37,239 nt of DNA, taken from positions 1 through 37,239 of the forward strand of contig CAJOPT010000048.1 in NCBI GenBank assembly GCA_905236455.1, in the 5' to 3' direction. The position numbers and the translations under genes are program-made. The notes under the pieces are model-generated. The model made no database searches, was not told the DNA's origin, and worked only from the letters and a program-made list of their open reading frames with translations. Shown here in pieces: positions 1-6,963 of this stretch (its first letter is position 1; every line of letters begins with the position of its first letter). Source of the DNA: an uncultured Prevotella sp. (GTDB lineage Bacteria > Bacteroidota > Bacteroidia > Bacteroidales > Bacteroidaceae).

Positions 1-142
1 AACTTGTTCGCTTATATGAGCGAAGCGAGTCTTAAGTAACCGTCGAAGACGCTTGCCAGAGCAAGAAAGCGAAGCGACTGAAAGAAACCCGTCACACTTG
101 CGTCACAGGTAAATGTCTGCTCGTAAGCACCTGATAATCAAG

Positions 143-165
143 GGGTATTTAGCCATAAAATACCC
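143..165. terminator. Possible terminator hairpin
   Basis: GGGTATTT (143-150) pairs with AAATACCC (158-165) across a 7-nt loop, an 8-bp perfect stem followed by AATTTT on the plus strand. It could end a gene lying left of the window. The T-run is weak, so this is a low-confidence call. Confidence 0.3.
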
Positions 166-292
166 AATTTTACTAAAAAATGGACTTTTCGGGTGCGTCA
201 CACATGTGTCACACCACGTTTTCAGCATATCTCTGTGACGCAAATGCGACACGATACCCATAAAAACACCTCATTCCACACACCCCTCTCAC

Positions 293-359
293 TCATCCCG
301 CACTCGATACGGTAATCGCCTTAGTGCTTTCATAAAACGAAGTGACTGAAAGAATCTCC
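293..359. repeat. 67-bp interspersed direct repeat, copy A
   Basis: This block matches 581-647 at about 60 of 67 positions with no gaps. Shared landmarks are TCATCCCGCACT at the left end, GGTAATCGCCTTAG in the middle and GACTGAAAGAATCTCC at the right end. The right part contains CTTTCA and TGAAAG, which can pair as a short stem. It lies in non-coding DNA and looks like a member of a dispersed intergenic repeat family. Confidence 0.75.
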
Positions 360-539
360 ATTAGCATTGATATTGACATAGTAGAGCTATCATATAGACT
401 TACTAAAGCATACATCTTCCATTCCAATATCAATGCTTTCAGAAAAAAGTTGTTATAACTTTTCAAAATCTTGTTACAACCTCTCTACAGATGCTTTGCT
501 CTTAGAATATCGCCCCACCGTCTTTAACCTCTAAAACCT

Positions 540-592
540 CATCCCACACAACCATTCCCTCATCCCACACACACCATCCCTCATCCCGCACT
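540..592. repeat. 21-bp C-rich tandem repeat
   Basis: CATCCC recurs at 540, 561 and 582, an exact 21-bp period. The first two units read CATCCCACACA with a variable C/A/T-rich tail; the third merges into the 67-bp repeat copy at 581. A degenerate version (TCATTCCACACA near 271, TCATCCCGCAC at 293) precedes copy A, so this tandem seems to be part of the larger repeat unit. Confidence 0.55.
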
Positions 593-647
593 TGATGCGG
601 TAATCGCCTTAGCGCTTTCACCAAGCGAAGCGACTGAAAGAATCTCC
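581..647. repeat. 67-bp interspersed direct repeat, copy B
   Basis: Second copy of the repeat at 293-359. Within this copy CCGCA (586-590) and TGCGG (596-600) form a perfect 5-bp stem with a 5-nt loop, which copy A has partly lost. CTTTCA (615-620) and TGAAAG (635-640) flank a GCGAAGCG-rich loop. The GAAGCGACTGAAAGAA part also appears around 71-86, so at least three related pieces occur in the first 650 bases. Confidence 0.75.
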
Positions 648-792
648 TCTAACCTTTACCCTAAAGTGTGACGCGTGACGCAAATTTGCATTTTTCTAAA
701 ACTGGATTTTAGCAAGTAAGCATTCGAACGGTTTTCCTGCTAATATATCGTAAAATTTTGCAGCAAAGTTAATTTAAATGCTGCAAAATTAG

Positions 793-800
793 TATATTTG
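793..800 (+). promoter_or_regulatory. Bacteroidetes -7 element for the penicillin-binding protein gene
   Basis: TATATTTG matches the Bacteroidetes -7 consensus TAnnTTTG. It lies 51 bases before the ATG at 851. No clear TTTG -33 element sits 19-20 nt upstream, so the assignment rests on the -7 box and position alone. An AAGGAAG purine run at about 837-843 is a plausible ribosome-binding site. Confidence 0.35.
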
Positions 801-850
801 CCGCCTGAAAACAACATTGCTTAAGATTAAAGATAAAGGAAGTAATCTAA

Positions 851-3277
851 ATGAAGAGAATCCAAAGGTTTATATCTGGTATATGGCATCGTCTCACTGG
901 TGCGGTGAAATGGTATTTTCATTTGTATAAAGGACGTGCTTGGTATACAAAGACAATGCTTGGAATAGTATCGTTTATAGTCGCGATATTCCTTTGGTTA
1001 GGCATGGTAGATATAAACTTTCTCTGGCTGTTCGGAAAGACCCCCGGCTTTTTGGAGATTAAAAAGCCACCTACATTCGCCGCATCTGAGATCTATAGCG
1101 CCGACGGTGTGCTGATTGGAAAGTTTTTCAAGGAAAACAGGACTCCCGTAAAATATTCCGATGTGAATCCGGTGTTCTGGCATGCTTTGATAGACACGGA
1201 AGACGAGCGCTTCTATAACCACTGGGGAGTGGACTTTCAAGGTATCTTGGGTGCGATGAAAGACGCCCTACTCCACCATGACGCTCGTGGTGCCTCTACT
1301 ATTACTCAGCAGTTAGCAAAAAACATGTTCCACATGCGAGGGACGAAAAACAGTGGCTTATTGTCGAAGATTCCCGGCTTTAGTATGCTTATCACGAAGA
1401 GTAAGGAATGGATCATTGCCACCAAGATTGAAATGGTGTATGACAAGGATGATATCCTTACTATGTATGCCAATACGGTGGACTTCGGCAATAACTCATA
1501 CGGAATAAAGACTGCATCAAAGACATATTTCGACACAACACCGAAAGAATTGAGGACAGAGCAGGCTGCCGTATTGGTGGGAATGCTTAAGGCTACAACC
1601 TTCTATAATCCAATTCTTAATCCGGAGAACTCCATGAGCCGCCGCAATGTTGTGCTTGCAAATATGGAAAGACTTGGTGACCTTACCGTCTCGCAACGCG
1701 ACTCTCTGGCAGCAATCCCACTCAGACTTAATGTAAACAAGGAAGAGAACTATGACGGACAAGCGCAGTATTTCAGAGAAGCCATTGCTGAAAGTCTGAA
1801 AGAGTGGATGGAAGACAACAGCTATGACCTATATAGCAGCGGTTTGAAGATATATACCACTATTGATACACGCATGCAGAAATACGCAGAACAGGCGGCA
1901 ATACGGCAGATGCGGCAGGTCCAAAAGAATTTTGACAACCATTGGGCTGGACAAGAGCCATGGAGAGACGAGAGAGGAAGCCTTGTTCCGGGATTCATAG
2001 AAGGTATAGCTAAGAGGCAACCGTTTTACAAAGCCCTGCTTGCCAAGTATCCCAACCAGCCAGACAGCGTTGAATATTACATCAACAAGCCTCACAAAGT
2101 AAAGCTCTTTGACTATGAGAAGGGAATAATATATAAGATAATGTCATCTATGGATTCCATACGCTATATGGTGAAGTTCATGCATTGCTCTATGGTTGCC
2201 ATGGAGCCAGAGACAGGAGCAGTCAAGGCATGGGTAGGTGACATTGACTTCAACTCATGGAAGTATGACAAGGTGACAGCCATGCGACAGCCTGGCTCCA
2301 CGTTTAAACTGTTCGTTTATACTGAGGCTATAAACCAGGGAATGATACCATGCGACAAACGACGTGATGAGTATATCGCCATGGATGTGCTTGACAAGAA
2401 AACAGGTCAAACTGTACGATGGGCACCAACAAATGCAAGTGGACATTTCTCTGGTGACTCCATACCTCTGAAGAGCGCATTTGCAAAAAGTATCAATTCA
2501 ATAGCTGTCAGGTTAGGACAGGAAATGGGAATCCGCAATATCATCAAAACCGCACAGGACATGGGAATTAAAAGCCCGTTGGAGGAAGAGCCGTCATTGG
2601 CACTGGGGTCTTGTGATGTGAATCTTCTGGAAATGGTGAATGCCTATTGTACCATTGCCAACAATGGCAAGCAACATGATCCTGTTTTGGTTGAGAAGAT
2701 ATTGGATAAAGACGGTAACGAGATATATTTAGGTTCGGAGAAAACACATAAAGTACTGCCATACAAGACCGCATTCTTAATGCAGGAGCTGTTGAAGGGG
2801 GGACTGACAGAACCTGGCGGAACCTCACAGAGCCTTAATGGGTATATAACCCCAGATACAGACTGGGGTGGTAAGACAGGCACAAGTAACAACCACTCTG
2901 ACGCTTGGTTCATCGGTGTCAGTCCTAAGCTTGTTGTAGGAGCTTGGGTAGGAGGAGAATATCGTTGCATACATTTCCGTACAGGAGCTCTCGGTCAGGG
3001 AAGTCGCACTGCCCTACCCATCTGCGGATATTTCCTACAATCAGTCTTCCGCGATAACAATTTCAGGAGATACCATGCAAAATGGCCGCCAGCCAACGAT
3101 AATGAGATTGAACCGTTTATGTATGACTGTAGCGGGTATTATGAGCAACCTGATTCTATTGACAGTCTATCGGTACTTGAGGACCGTGACTTGATATACA
3201 GAGATGATGACGATATGGAGGATGTTGATACCGTGATTGACATGCCACAGTCCTCGTATGAAGAGATTTACTTCTAA
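851..3277 (+). CDS. mrcA: Bifunctional class A penicillin-binding protein (PBP1A-like glycosyltransferase/transpeptidase)
   Basis: Polymerises lipid II into glycan strands and cross-links the peptides, acting at the outer face of the inner membrane. The 808-residue protein has a short cytoplasmic N-terminus, one transmembrane helix at about 35-52, a GT51 domain with the catalytic glutamate in TEDERFYNHWG (E117) and the GASTITQQLAKNM motif (147-159), then a transpeptidase domain with S483-T-F-K486, S547-I-N549 and K675-T-G-T. All three penicillin-binding motifs are present, so both activities should be intact. The C-terminal ~50 residues are very acidic and form a tail. The symbol is by analogy; pbp1A or ponA would be equivalent. 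rpoD follows on the same strand after 175 bp but has its own promoter, so it is probably a separate unit. Confidence 0.95.
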   Translation: MKRIQRFISGIWHRLTGAVKWYFHLYKGRAWYTKTMLGIVSFIVAIFLWLGMVDINFLWLFGKTPGFLEIKKPPTFAASEIYSADGVLIGKFFKENRTPVKYSDVNPVFWHALIDTEDERFYNHWGVDFQGILGAMKDALLHHDARGASTITQQLAKNMFHMRGTKNSGLLSKIPGFSMLITKSKEWIIATKIEMVYDKDDILTMYANTVDFGNNSYGIKTASKTYFDTTPKELRTEQAAVLVGMLKATTFYNPILNPENSMSRRNVVLANMERLGDLTVSQRDSLAAIPLRLNVNKEENYDGQAQYFREAIAESLKEWMEDNSYDLYSSGLKIYTTIDTRMQKYAEQAAIRQMRQVQKNFDNHWAGQEPWRDERGSLVPGFIEGIAKRQPFYKALLAKYPNQPDSVEYYINKPHKVKLFDYEKGIIYKIMSSMDSIRYMVKFMHCSMVAMEPETGAVKAWVGDIDFNSWKYDKVTAMRQPGSTFKLFVYTEAINQGMIPCDKRRDEYIAMDVLDKKTGQTVRWAPTNASGHFSGDSIPLKSAFAKSINSIAVRLGQEMGIRNIIKTAQDMGIKSPLEEEPSLALGSCDVNLLEMVNAYCTIANNGKQHDPVLVEKILDKDGNEIYLGSEKTHKVLPYKTAFLMQELLKGGLTEPGGTSQSLNGYITPDTDWGGKTGTSNNHSDAWFIGVSPKLVVGAWVGGEYRCIHFRTGALGQGSRTALPICGYFLQSVFRDNNFRRYHAKWPPANDNEIEPFMYDCSGYYEQPDSIDSLSVLEDRDLIYRDDDDMEDVDTVIDMPQSSYEEIYF

Positions 3278-3371
3278 AGATTCTCTGTTGATGGCAATCA
3301 TAATACTGTCATTTTCAGATTTTTAACGTATAATTTTCTTCTTTCCTTACAAACCATATTACATTTTTTTG

Positions 3372-3379
3372 TAATTTTG
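3372..3379 (+). promoter_or_regulatory. -7 promoter element of rpoD
   Basis: TAATTTTG is a perfect TAnnTTTG Bacteroidetes -7 box, followed by CACCGCC. The -33 position (about 3348-3351) reads TTAC, a poor match to TTTG. Transcription would start near 3386, leaving a leader of roughly 65 nt before the ATG at 3453. Confidence 0.5.
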
Positions 3380-3452
3380 CACCGCCTTTTCATTGGCTTT
3401 TAAAGTAAATATTTGAAACTCAACACGTTAGAAATTTTAGGATAAAGTAGTA

Positions 3453-4325
3453 ATGAGACAACTTAAGATTCAAAAAAGTATTACCAACCGTTCAAGCGAG
3501 GCGTTGGACAAGTACCTCGTTGAGATTGGACGTGCCCCACTCATCTCGATTGACGAGGAGATTGAACTTGCTCAGAAAATCAAGAAAGGAGGTCCGGAAG
3601 GTGAGCGTGCAAAGGATAAGCTGGTTACAGCCAACCTGCGTTTTGTCGTATCAGTCGCAAAGCAATATCAGCACCAAGGCCTAACCCTGACAGATCTTAT
3701 CGATGAGGGTAATATTGGTTTGATTAAAGCCGCTCAGAAATTTGATGAGACACGTGGTTTCAAATTCATCTCATATGCCGTATGGTGGATTCGTCAAAGC
3801 ATACTTCAGGCTATTGCAGAACAGAGCCGTATTGTACGTCTCCCCCTCAATCAGGTTGGTTCATTGAACAAGATTAATCATGAGATCAACAAGTTTGAGC
3901 AAGAAAACCAGCGTCACCCTTCAGTATCTGAATTGGCAGATGCGACAAAGATTGATGAGGAGAAGATTGGTCAGAGTCTAATGGCTGACGGTCACCACGT
4001 ATCCATTGACGCACCTTTCCAAGACGGAGAGGACAACTGTATGTTGGATGTCATGCCAAGTGGTGATGACTCTCGTACCGACAAACAAGTTGATCATGAG
4101 AGTATGGCATTAGAGCTTAACTCTGTGCTGAATAAAGTTCTGAAGGAGCGTGAGATAACCATCATACGCGAGTGTTTTGGTATTGGTTGCCATGAGAAAG
4201 GTCTTGAGGAGATTGGCGACCAGCTGGGTCTTACCCGCGAACGTGTTCGTCAGATTCGTGAGAAGAGCATCGCAAAGCTTCGCGACTCTGGTAATGCCAA
4301 GATATTAATGAAGTATCTGGGATAA
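3453..4325 (+). CDS. rpoD: RNA polymerase primary sigma factor (sigma-70 family, Bacteroidetes type)
   Basis: Directs RNA polymerase to the atypical -33/-7 promoters of Bacteroidetes. At 290 residues it has the usual length of the Bacteroidetes primary sigma and lacks region 1.1 and the long non-conserved insert of the E. coli protein. Visible regions: 1.2 (SEALDKYLVEIGRAPL, 15-30), 2.1-2.4 (about 58-135, with FISYAVWWIRQSILQAI and EQSRIVRLP), region 3 (138-200) and 4.2 helix-turn-helix (LTRERVRQIREKSIAKLR, 260-277). It ends at a strong hairpin terminator. The many TAnnTTTG boxes elsewhere in this window are the promoter class this protein is expected to read. Confidence 0.96.
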   Translation: MRQLKIQKSITNRSSEALDKYLVEIGRAPLISIDEEIELAQKIKKGGPEGERAKDKLVTANLRFVVSVAKQYQHQGLTLTDLIDEGNIGLIKAAQKFDETRGFKFISYAVWWIRQSILQAIAEQSRIVRLPLNQVGSLNKINHEINKFEQENQRHPSVSELADATKIDEEKIGQSLMADGHHVSIDAPFQDGEDNCMLDVMPSGDDSRTDKQVDHESMALELNSVLNKVLKEREITIIRECFGIGCHEKGLEEIGDQLGLTRERVRQIREKSIAKLRDSGNAKILMKYLG

Positions 4326-4356
4326 TCTTTCCAAGAGTTTTATTATCCAAAAACAT

Positions 4357-4390
4357 AACAGAGGGACCTCATATGCGAAGTCCCTCTGTT
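4357..4390. terminator. Bidirectional intrinsic terminator between rpoD and the convergent lipoprotein gene
   Basis: AACAGAGGGAC (4357-4367) and GTCCCTCTGTT (4380-4390) form a perfect 11-bp stem with a 12-nt loop. A GTTTAATT stretch follows on the plus strand, and ATGTTTTTGG follows when read on the minus strand. It therefore fits both rpoD (+) and the three-gene envelope operon (-) that converge here. Confidence 0.85.
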
Positions 4391-4412
4391 GTTTAATTAA
4401 TTATCCTGTTAA

Positions 4413-4973
4413 TCAGTCCTCAATGGAATTTAAGTCGAAAGGCAATGAAACACCCTTATAGTTTGTAAACTTTCCACGATAGCCATGCCAGCCATTTGAT
4501 AAAGTTCTTACCTTACCGACAAATCTGCCAATGTATTTGCCTGTTTTACGCTCATAGCCACTTATAACTAAATCACCTGTATTCTCATTGTAGGAGTCAA
4601 CAGTTACATTGCGTGTCATGTCAAGGAAAGTATAAGTGCCTGTTTTACCATTCAAGTTTATCTCCGCATTTTCATCACCTCCGATTTTACCGACAAAGAA
4701 CATATATATATTAGATGAATGCTCAGCGGCAATCCTTTCAGCCTTACGCCTTGCTTGCTCAACAGCCTCTTTCTCTTCATCTATTGCCTTTTCTTTTTCT
4801 TTCAAGGCTTCTTCAGCTTTTTTGATTGAGTCAACTTTCTGATTAACGAGTTCGTTAACCATCTTCTCGGTTTGTGCCTTAAGCTCTTCCGCGTCTTGAG
4901 CTTGTTGTTTTGGCTCATTTTTGCAGGCAACCATTGTCAATATCGCAATTGCTGCCAGGAAAACTTTTTTCAT
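4413..4973 (-). CDS. Exported lipoprotein with a coiled-coil segment, function unknown
   Basis: A 186-residue protein with a lipoprotein signal: MKKVFLAAIAILTMVAC, lipobox cysteine at 17. Residues about 20-85 are a Glu/Lys/Gln/Ala-rich helix predicted as coiled coil (EELKAQTEKMVNELVNQ, EEALKEKEKAIDEEKEAVEQARRKAERIAAE). The C-terminal half (about 90-186) looks like a small beta-rich domain with alternating short strands (NGKTGTYTFLDM, GDLVISGYERKTGKYIGRF). I do not recognise the family. It is the last gene of a three-gene envelope operon, 12 nt after the amidase. The lipid anchor and neighbours suggest a periplasmic or outer-membrane role tied to peptidoglycan, which is inference. Confidence 0.8.
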   Translation of the reverse strand: MKKVFLAAIAILTMVACKNEPKQQAQDAEELKAQTEKMVNELVNQKVDSIKKAEEALKEKEKAIDEEKEAVEQARRKAERIAAEHSSNIYMFFVGKIGGDENAEINLNGKTGTYTFLDMTRNVTVDSYNENTGDLVISGYERKTGKYIGRFVGKVRTLSNGWHGYRGKFTNYKGVSLPFDLNSIED

Positions 4974-4985
4974 GACAATCTTGTT

Positions 4986-5651
4986 TTATTGGTTATACAT
5001 TTTCTTCTTTAGCGCTTTCATGAAACGGTTATATTCCGTAGGGGTAATATCCACCTTGTCGAAGCATCTCTTGTTGGGATAACGCGCCTTATATGCCTTA
5101 CGTACCATCTCATGAGTAACGATGTTGGAAACCGGAATATTGTATTTCTTTATGACAGGTATAAGGAACTCCACACCACTTTCGATCTGGTCTTGTGTCA
5201 AAGGCTCCTCAAGGGTATTGCCTTGGAACTCGATGCCAATGGTGAAATAGTTGCACTTCTCTCTCCCGTTAAGGATAGAGAGGCCGGCATGGAAGGTCAC
5301 CTTTTCCGGCTTTGCCATGATATAACGTGTGCCGTCAGTGTCGATGACCACATGGGTACTTACTTTCTTTACTGGTGATGAGAGTATTTCCAATGATCTC
5401 TTCACAGTAGGCTCGGCTGTGTGGTGAAGGATCACACCTTCAACATCATTGACAGCGTCAGCATCAACATTTGGAGTAGGATATGAAACCTCTTTGTATT
5501 TATTTTTCCCATCCTGTTGTATCTGACCTGCAGACATCGACATCCTCACATTGCCGCCGTCATATGAGATTCGGGAGATTCCCCAAAGCAGAGTCACCGA
5601 GAATGCAAGGACTAAGCTTACCGCAATAATCCTAAATTTTGTGTTATGCAT
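4986..5651 (-). CDS. N-acetylmuramoyl-L-alanine amidase (Amidase_2 / PGRP-like), membrane-anchored or exported
   Basis: Predicted to cleave the amide bond between muramic acid and the stem peptide. The 221 residues open with a signal or anchor segment (about 8-25), then a linker, then an Amidase_2 fold from about 70. Candidate zinc and catalytic residues are the HHTAE histidines (H76/H77), H121 in TFHAG, E141 in IGIEFQG and H180 in IVTHEMVRK. K194-R-C196 resembles the Lys-x-Cys pair of T7 lysozyme-type amidases, though the spacing after H180 is longer than usual. It sits in an operon, 13 nt after the SH3/zinc-finger gene and 12 nt before the lipoprotein gene. Phage origin is possible, but the cell-wall neighbours favour a housekeeping wall enzyme. 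Confidence 0.85.
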   Translation of the reverse strand: MHNTKFRIIAVSLVLAFSVTLLWGISRISYDGGNVRMSMSAGQIQQDGKNKYKEVSYPTPNVDADAVNDVEGVILHHTAEPTVKRSLEILSSPVKKVSTHVVIDTDGTRYIMAKPEKVTFHAGLSILNGREKCNYFTIGIEFQGNTLEEPLTQDQIESGVEFLIPVIKKYNIPVSNIVTHEMVRKAYKARYPNKRCFDKVDITPTEYNRFMKALKKKMYNQ

Positions 5652-5664
5652 GTAGAAACACTAT

Positions 5665-6102
5665 TTACCTGTAACCAATACCCCAGCATCTCTCACAAAG
5701 TTCCATGCCAGTATAGCGGCAACACACATAAACGCCAGAACCATTACAAGCAGGACAAATGCGTCCCGTATTGCCACGTCCATTGCAGGCTGCACATTTG
5801 GATGCGCGTGTCAAGAATTGAGCAGACACCCAACCGTCTTCCCAGCAAGGCTCACCAGCAGGAGCAACATATATAAAACCATTACGTTGCCTGCCATTGC
5901 TTACGACGATATCACCTTTGTAAAGCTGTGCCTTTCCCGCTCCACAATGAGCACCTCCATTGAGTGACATTACAGAATAGTTCTTACCAGGACCCTTGCG
6001 GATATTCACATTATCTCCTGTACTACGATAATACACTTGTTTTTGGGAATAAGCTCCAACAGCTGTCAGCATAAGGACAATCATTAACAAATACTTCTTC
6101 AT
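5665..6102 (-). CDS. Secreted SH3-domain protein with a DnaJ-type CxxC zinc-finger tail
   Basis: A 145-residue protein: a cleavable signal peptide (1-20, ending AYSQ), a bacterial SH3-like domain (about 22-98, with NVNIRKGPGKNYSVM and DGWVSAQFL), and a C-terminal cysteine-rich tail with CAACNGRG, CPACNGSG and CERCWGIG, resembling the CxxCxGxG zinc repeats of DnaJ. I place the start at ATG 6102 because AGGAG lies 9 nt upstream; an in-frame GTG at 6108 is a poorer choice. Bacterial SH3 domains often bind peptidoglycan. A DnaJ-like zinc module on the exported side of the membrane is unusual. First gene of the operon with the amidase and lipoprotein. The function is unknown. Confidence 0.8.
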   Translation of the reverse strand: MKKYLLMIVLMLTAVGAYSQKQVYYRSTGDNVNIRKGPGKNYSVMSLNGGAHCGAGKAQLYKGDIVVSNGRQRNGFIYVAPAGEPCWEDGWVSAQFLTRASKCAACNGRGNTGRICPACNGSGVYVCCRYTGMELCERCWGIGYR

Positions 6103-6139
6103 AATCACTATCTCCTTTTGTTTAGGTTATTTGATATTG

Positions 6140-6170
6140 CAAATATAGCTATTTTAAGTTATCCGTCAAA
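6140..6170 (-). promoter_or_regulatory. Promoter of the SH3/amidase/lipoprotein operon
   Basis: On the minus strand TTTG (6170-6167) is followed after 19 nt by TATATTTG (6147-6140), matching the Bacteroidetes -33/-7 pattern. The -7 box lies 37 nt before the ATG at 6102, with a clear AGGAG ribosome-binding site between. Confidence 0.7.
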
Positions 6171-6227
6171 ATTTTCCCTGCATTTATTTTAGTATTTATA
6201 TAGATGTTGACTTTGACACACAAATAA

Positions 6228-6257
6228 AAAAGGATATATCATACGACATATCCTTTT
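6228..6257 (-). terminator. Intrinsic terminator of rpsP
   Basis: AAAAGGATAT (6228-6237) pairs with ATATCCTTTT (6248-6257), a 10-bp stem with a 10-nt loop. On the minus strand the hairpin runs straight into TTTATTTG, so it ends transcription coming from rpsP, whose stop is 23 nt upstream. Confidence 0.8.
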
Positions 6258-6279
6258 AGTGTAAGCTTCCGAGCAACTT

Positions 6280-6807
6280 TTAAGCTTCTGCAGGTGCCTC
6301 AGCCTCTGCCGGAGCCTCTTCAACTGCTGGAGTCTCAGCCGCAACAGCAGCAGCTTTCTTCTCAGCAACCTTCTGTGCTATAGCCTCATTGATCTTCTTC
6401 TCTGCCTCCAACTCTTTAGCAGCAGCAGCCTTCTTAGCTTTCTCTTCATTTGCCTTGATAGTCTCAAAGCCCTTTTCCTTAGCTTCTTTCCAAGCGTCGA
6501 ATTTCTTCTGTGCCGCAGCTTCATCGAAAGCTCCCTTCTTGACACCGCCACGAAGGTGTTTCATAAGATATACGCCCTCTTTACTTAGAATGTTACGTAC
6601 TGTGTCTGTAGGTTGAGCACCTACTTCCACCCAATAAAGAGCACGTTCAAAATTCAAATCTACTGTGGCTGGATTGGTGTTTGGATTGTAAGAACCAATC
6701 TTCTCAGTAAATCTACCATCACGTGGTGCTCTTGAGTCAGCGATAACAATGCGGTAAACTGCATAACCTTTGTGACCGCCGCGCTGCAATCTGATTTTTG
6801 TTGCCAT
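6280..6807 (-). CDS. rpsP: 30S ribosomal protein S16 with a long C-terminal extension
   Basis: Component of the small ribosomal subunit needed for 30S assembly. Residues 1-85 match the S16 core ([35 protein letters not shown] segment, [13 protein letters not shown]). The remaining ~90 residues form a Lys/Glu/Ala-rich tail ending in repeated [16 protein letters not shown], so the protein is 175 residues against about 82 in E. coli. Such tails are common in Bacteroidetes S16. The gene is single-cistron here, with its own promoter and terminator; the usual rimM/trmD neighbours are absent. Confidence 0.96.
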   Translation of the reverse strand: MATKIRLQRGGHKGYAVYRIVIADSRAPRDGRFTEKIGSYNPNTNPATVDLNFERALYWVEVGAQPTDTVRNILSKEGVYLMKHLRGGVKKGAFDEAAAQKKFDAWKEAKEKGFETIKANEEKAKKAAAAKELEAEKKINEAIAQKVAEKKAAAVAAETPAVEEAPAEAEAPAEA

Positions 6808-6866
6808 TTTTAATAAAAATTTTAATTAGGTTTGAATTTAATGCTACTATCTCGTAATAGCGGCTG

Positions 6867-6898
6867 CAAAGGTATATATTTTTTTTCAAACACACAAA
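6867..6898 (-). promoter_or_regulatory. Promoter of rpsP
   Basis: On the minus strand TTTG (6898-6895), a 20-nt spacer and TACCTTTG (6874-6867) fit the Bacteroidetes consensus exactly. The box ends 60 nt before the rpsP ATG. The spacer is A/T-only for much of its length, as expected for a strong ribosomal promoter. Confidence 0.8.
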
Positions 6899-6913
6899 GA
6901 AAACACAAAAAAT

Positions 6914-6942
6914 ATGGGGCTAAGCAATAAACTCAGCCCCAT
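6914..6942 (-). terminator. Intrinsic terminator of the glgA-glgP operon
   Basis: ATGGGGCT (6914-6921) and AGCCCCAT (6935-6942) form an 8-bp GC-rich stem with a 13-nt loop. On the minus strand it is followed by ATTTTTTG. It lies 22 nt after the glgP stop and just upstream of the rpsP promoter. Confidence 0.82.
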
Positions 6943-6963
6943 AAATAAATGATTATTCCAATA

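Larger units (their letters stand above)
1..850. other. Non-coding region upstream of the penicillin-binding protein gene, rich in degenerate repeats
   Basis: I find no convincing reading frame in these 850 bases. The stretch holds two copies of a 67-bp direct repeat (293-359 and 581-647), a shorter related piece near 61-86, a 21-bp tandem repeat around 540-592, several GTGACGC/GCGTCAC motifs (near 91-107, 195-211, 234-253, 665-680) and a hairpin at 143-165. The last ~60 bases carry the likely promoter and ribosome-binding region of the gene at 851. No tRNA or other RNA gene is recognisable. It looks like an intergenic repeat island. Confidence 0.6.

Noticed and set aside
1..850. tRNA, small RNA or riboswitch in the left gap
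   Set aside because: I see several short hairpins but no cloverleaf, no CCA-type end and no known riboswitch core; the repeats explain most of the structure.
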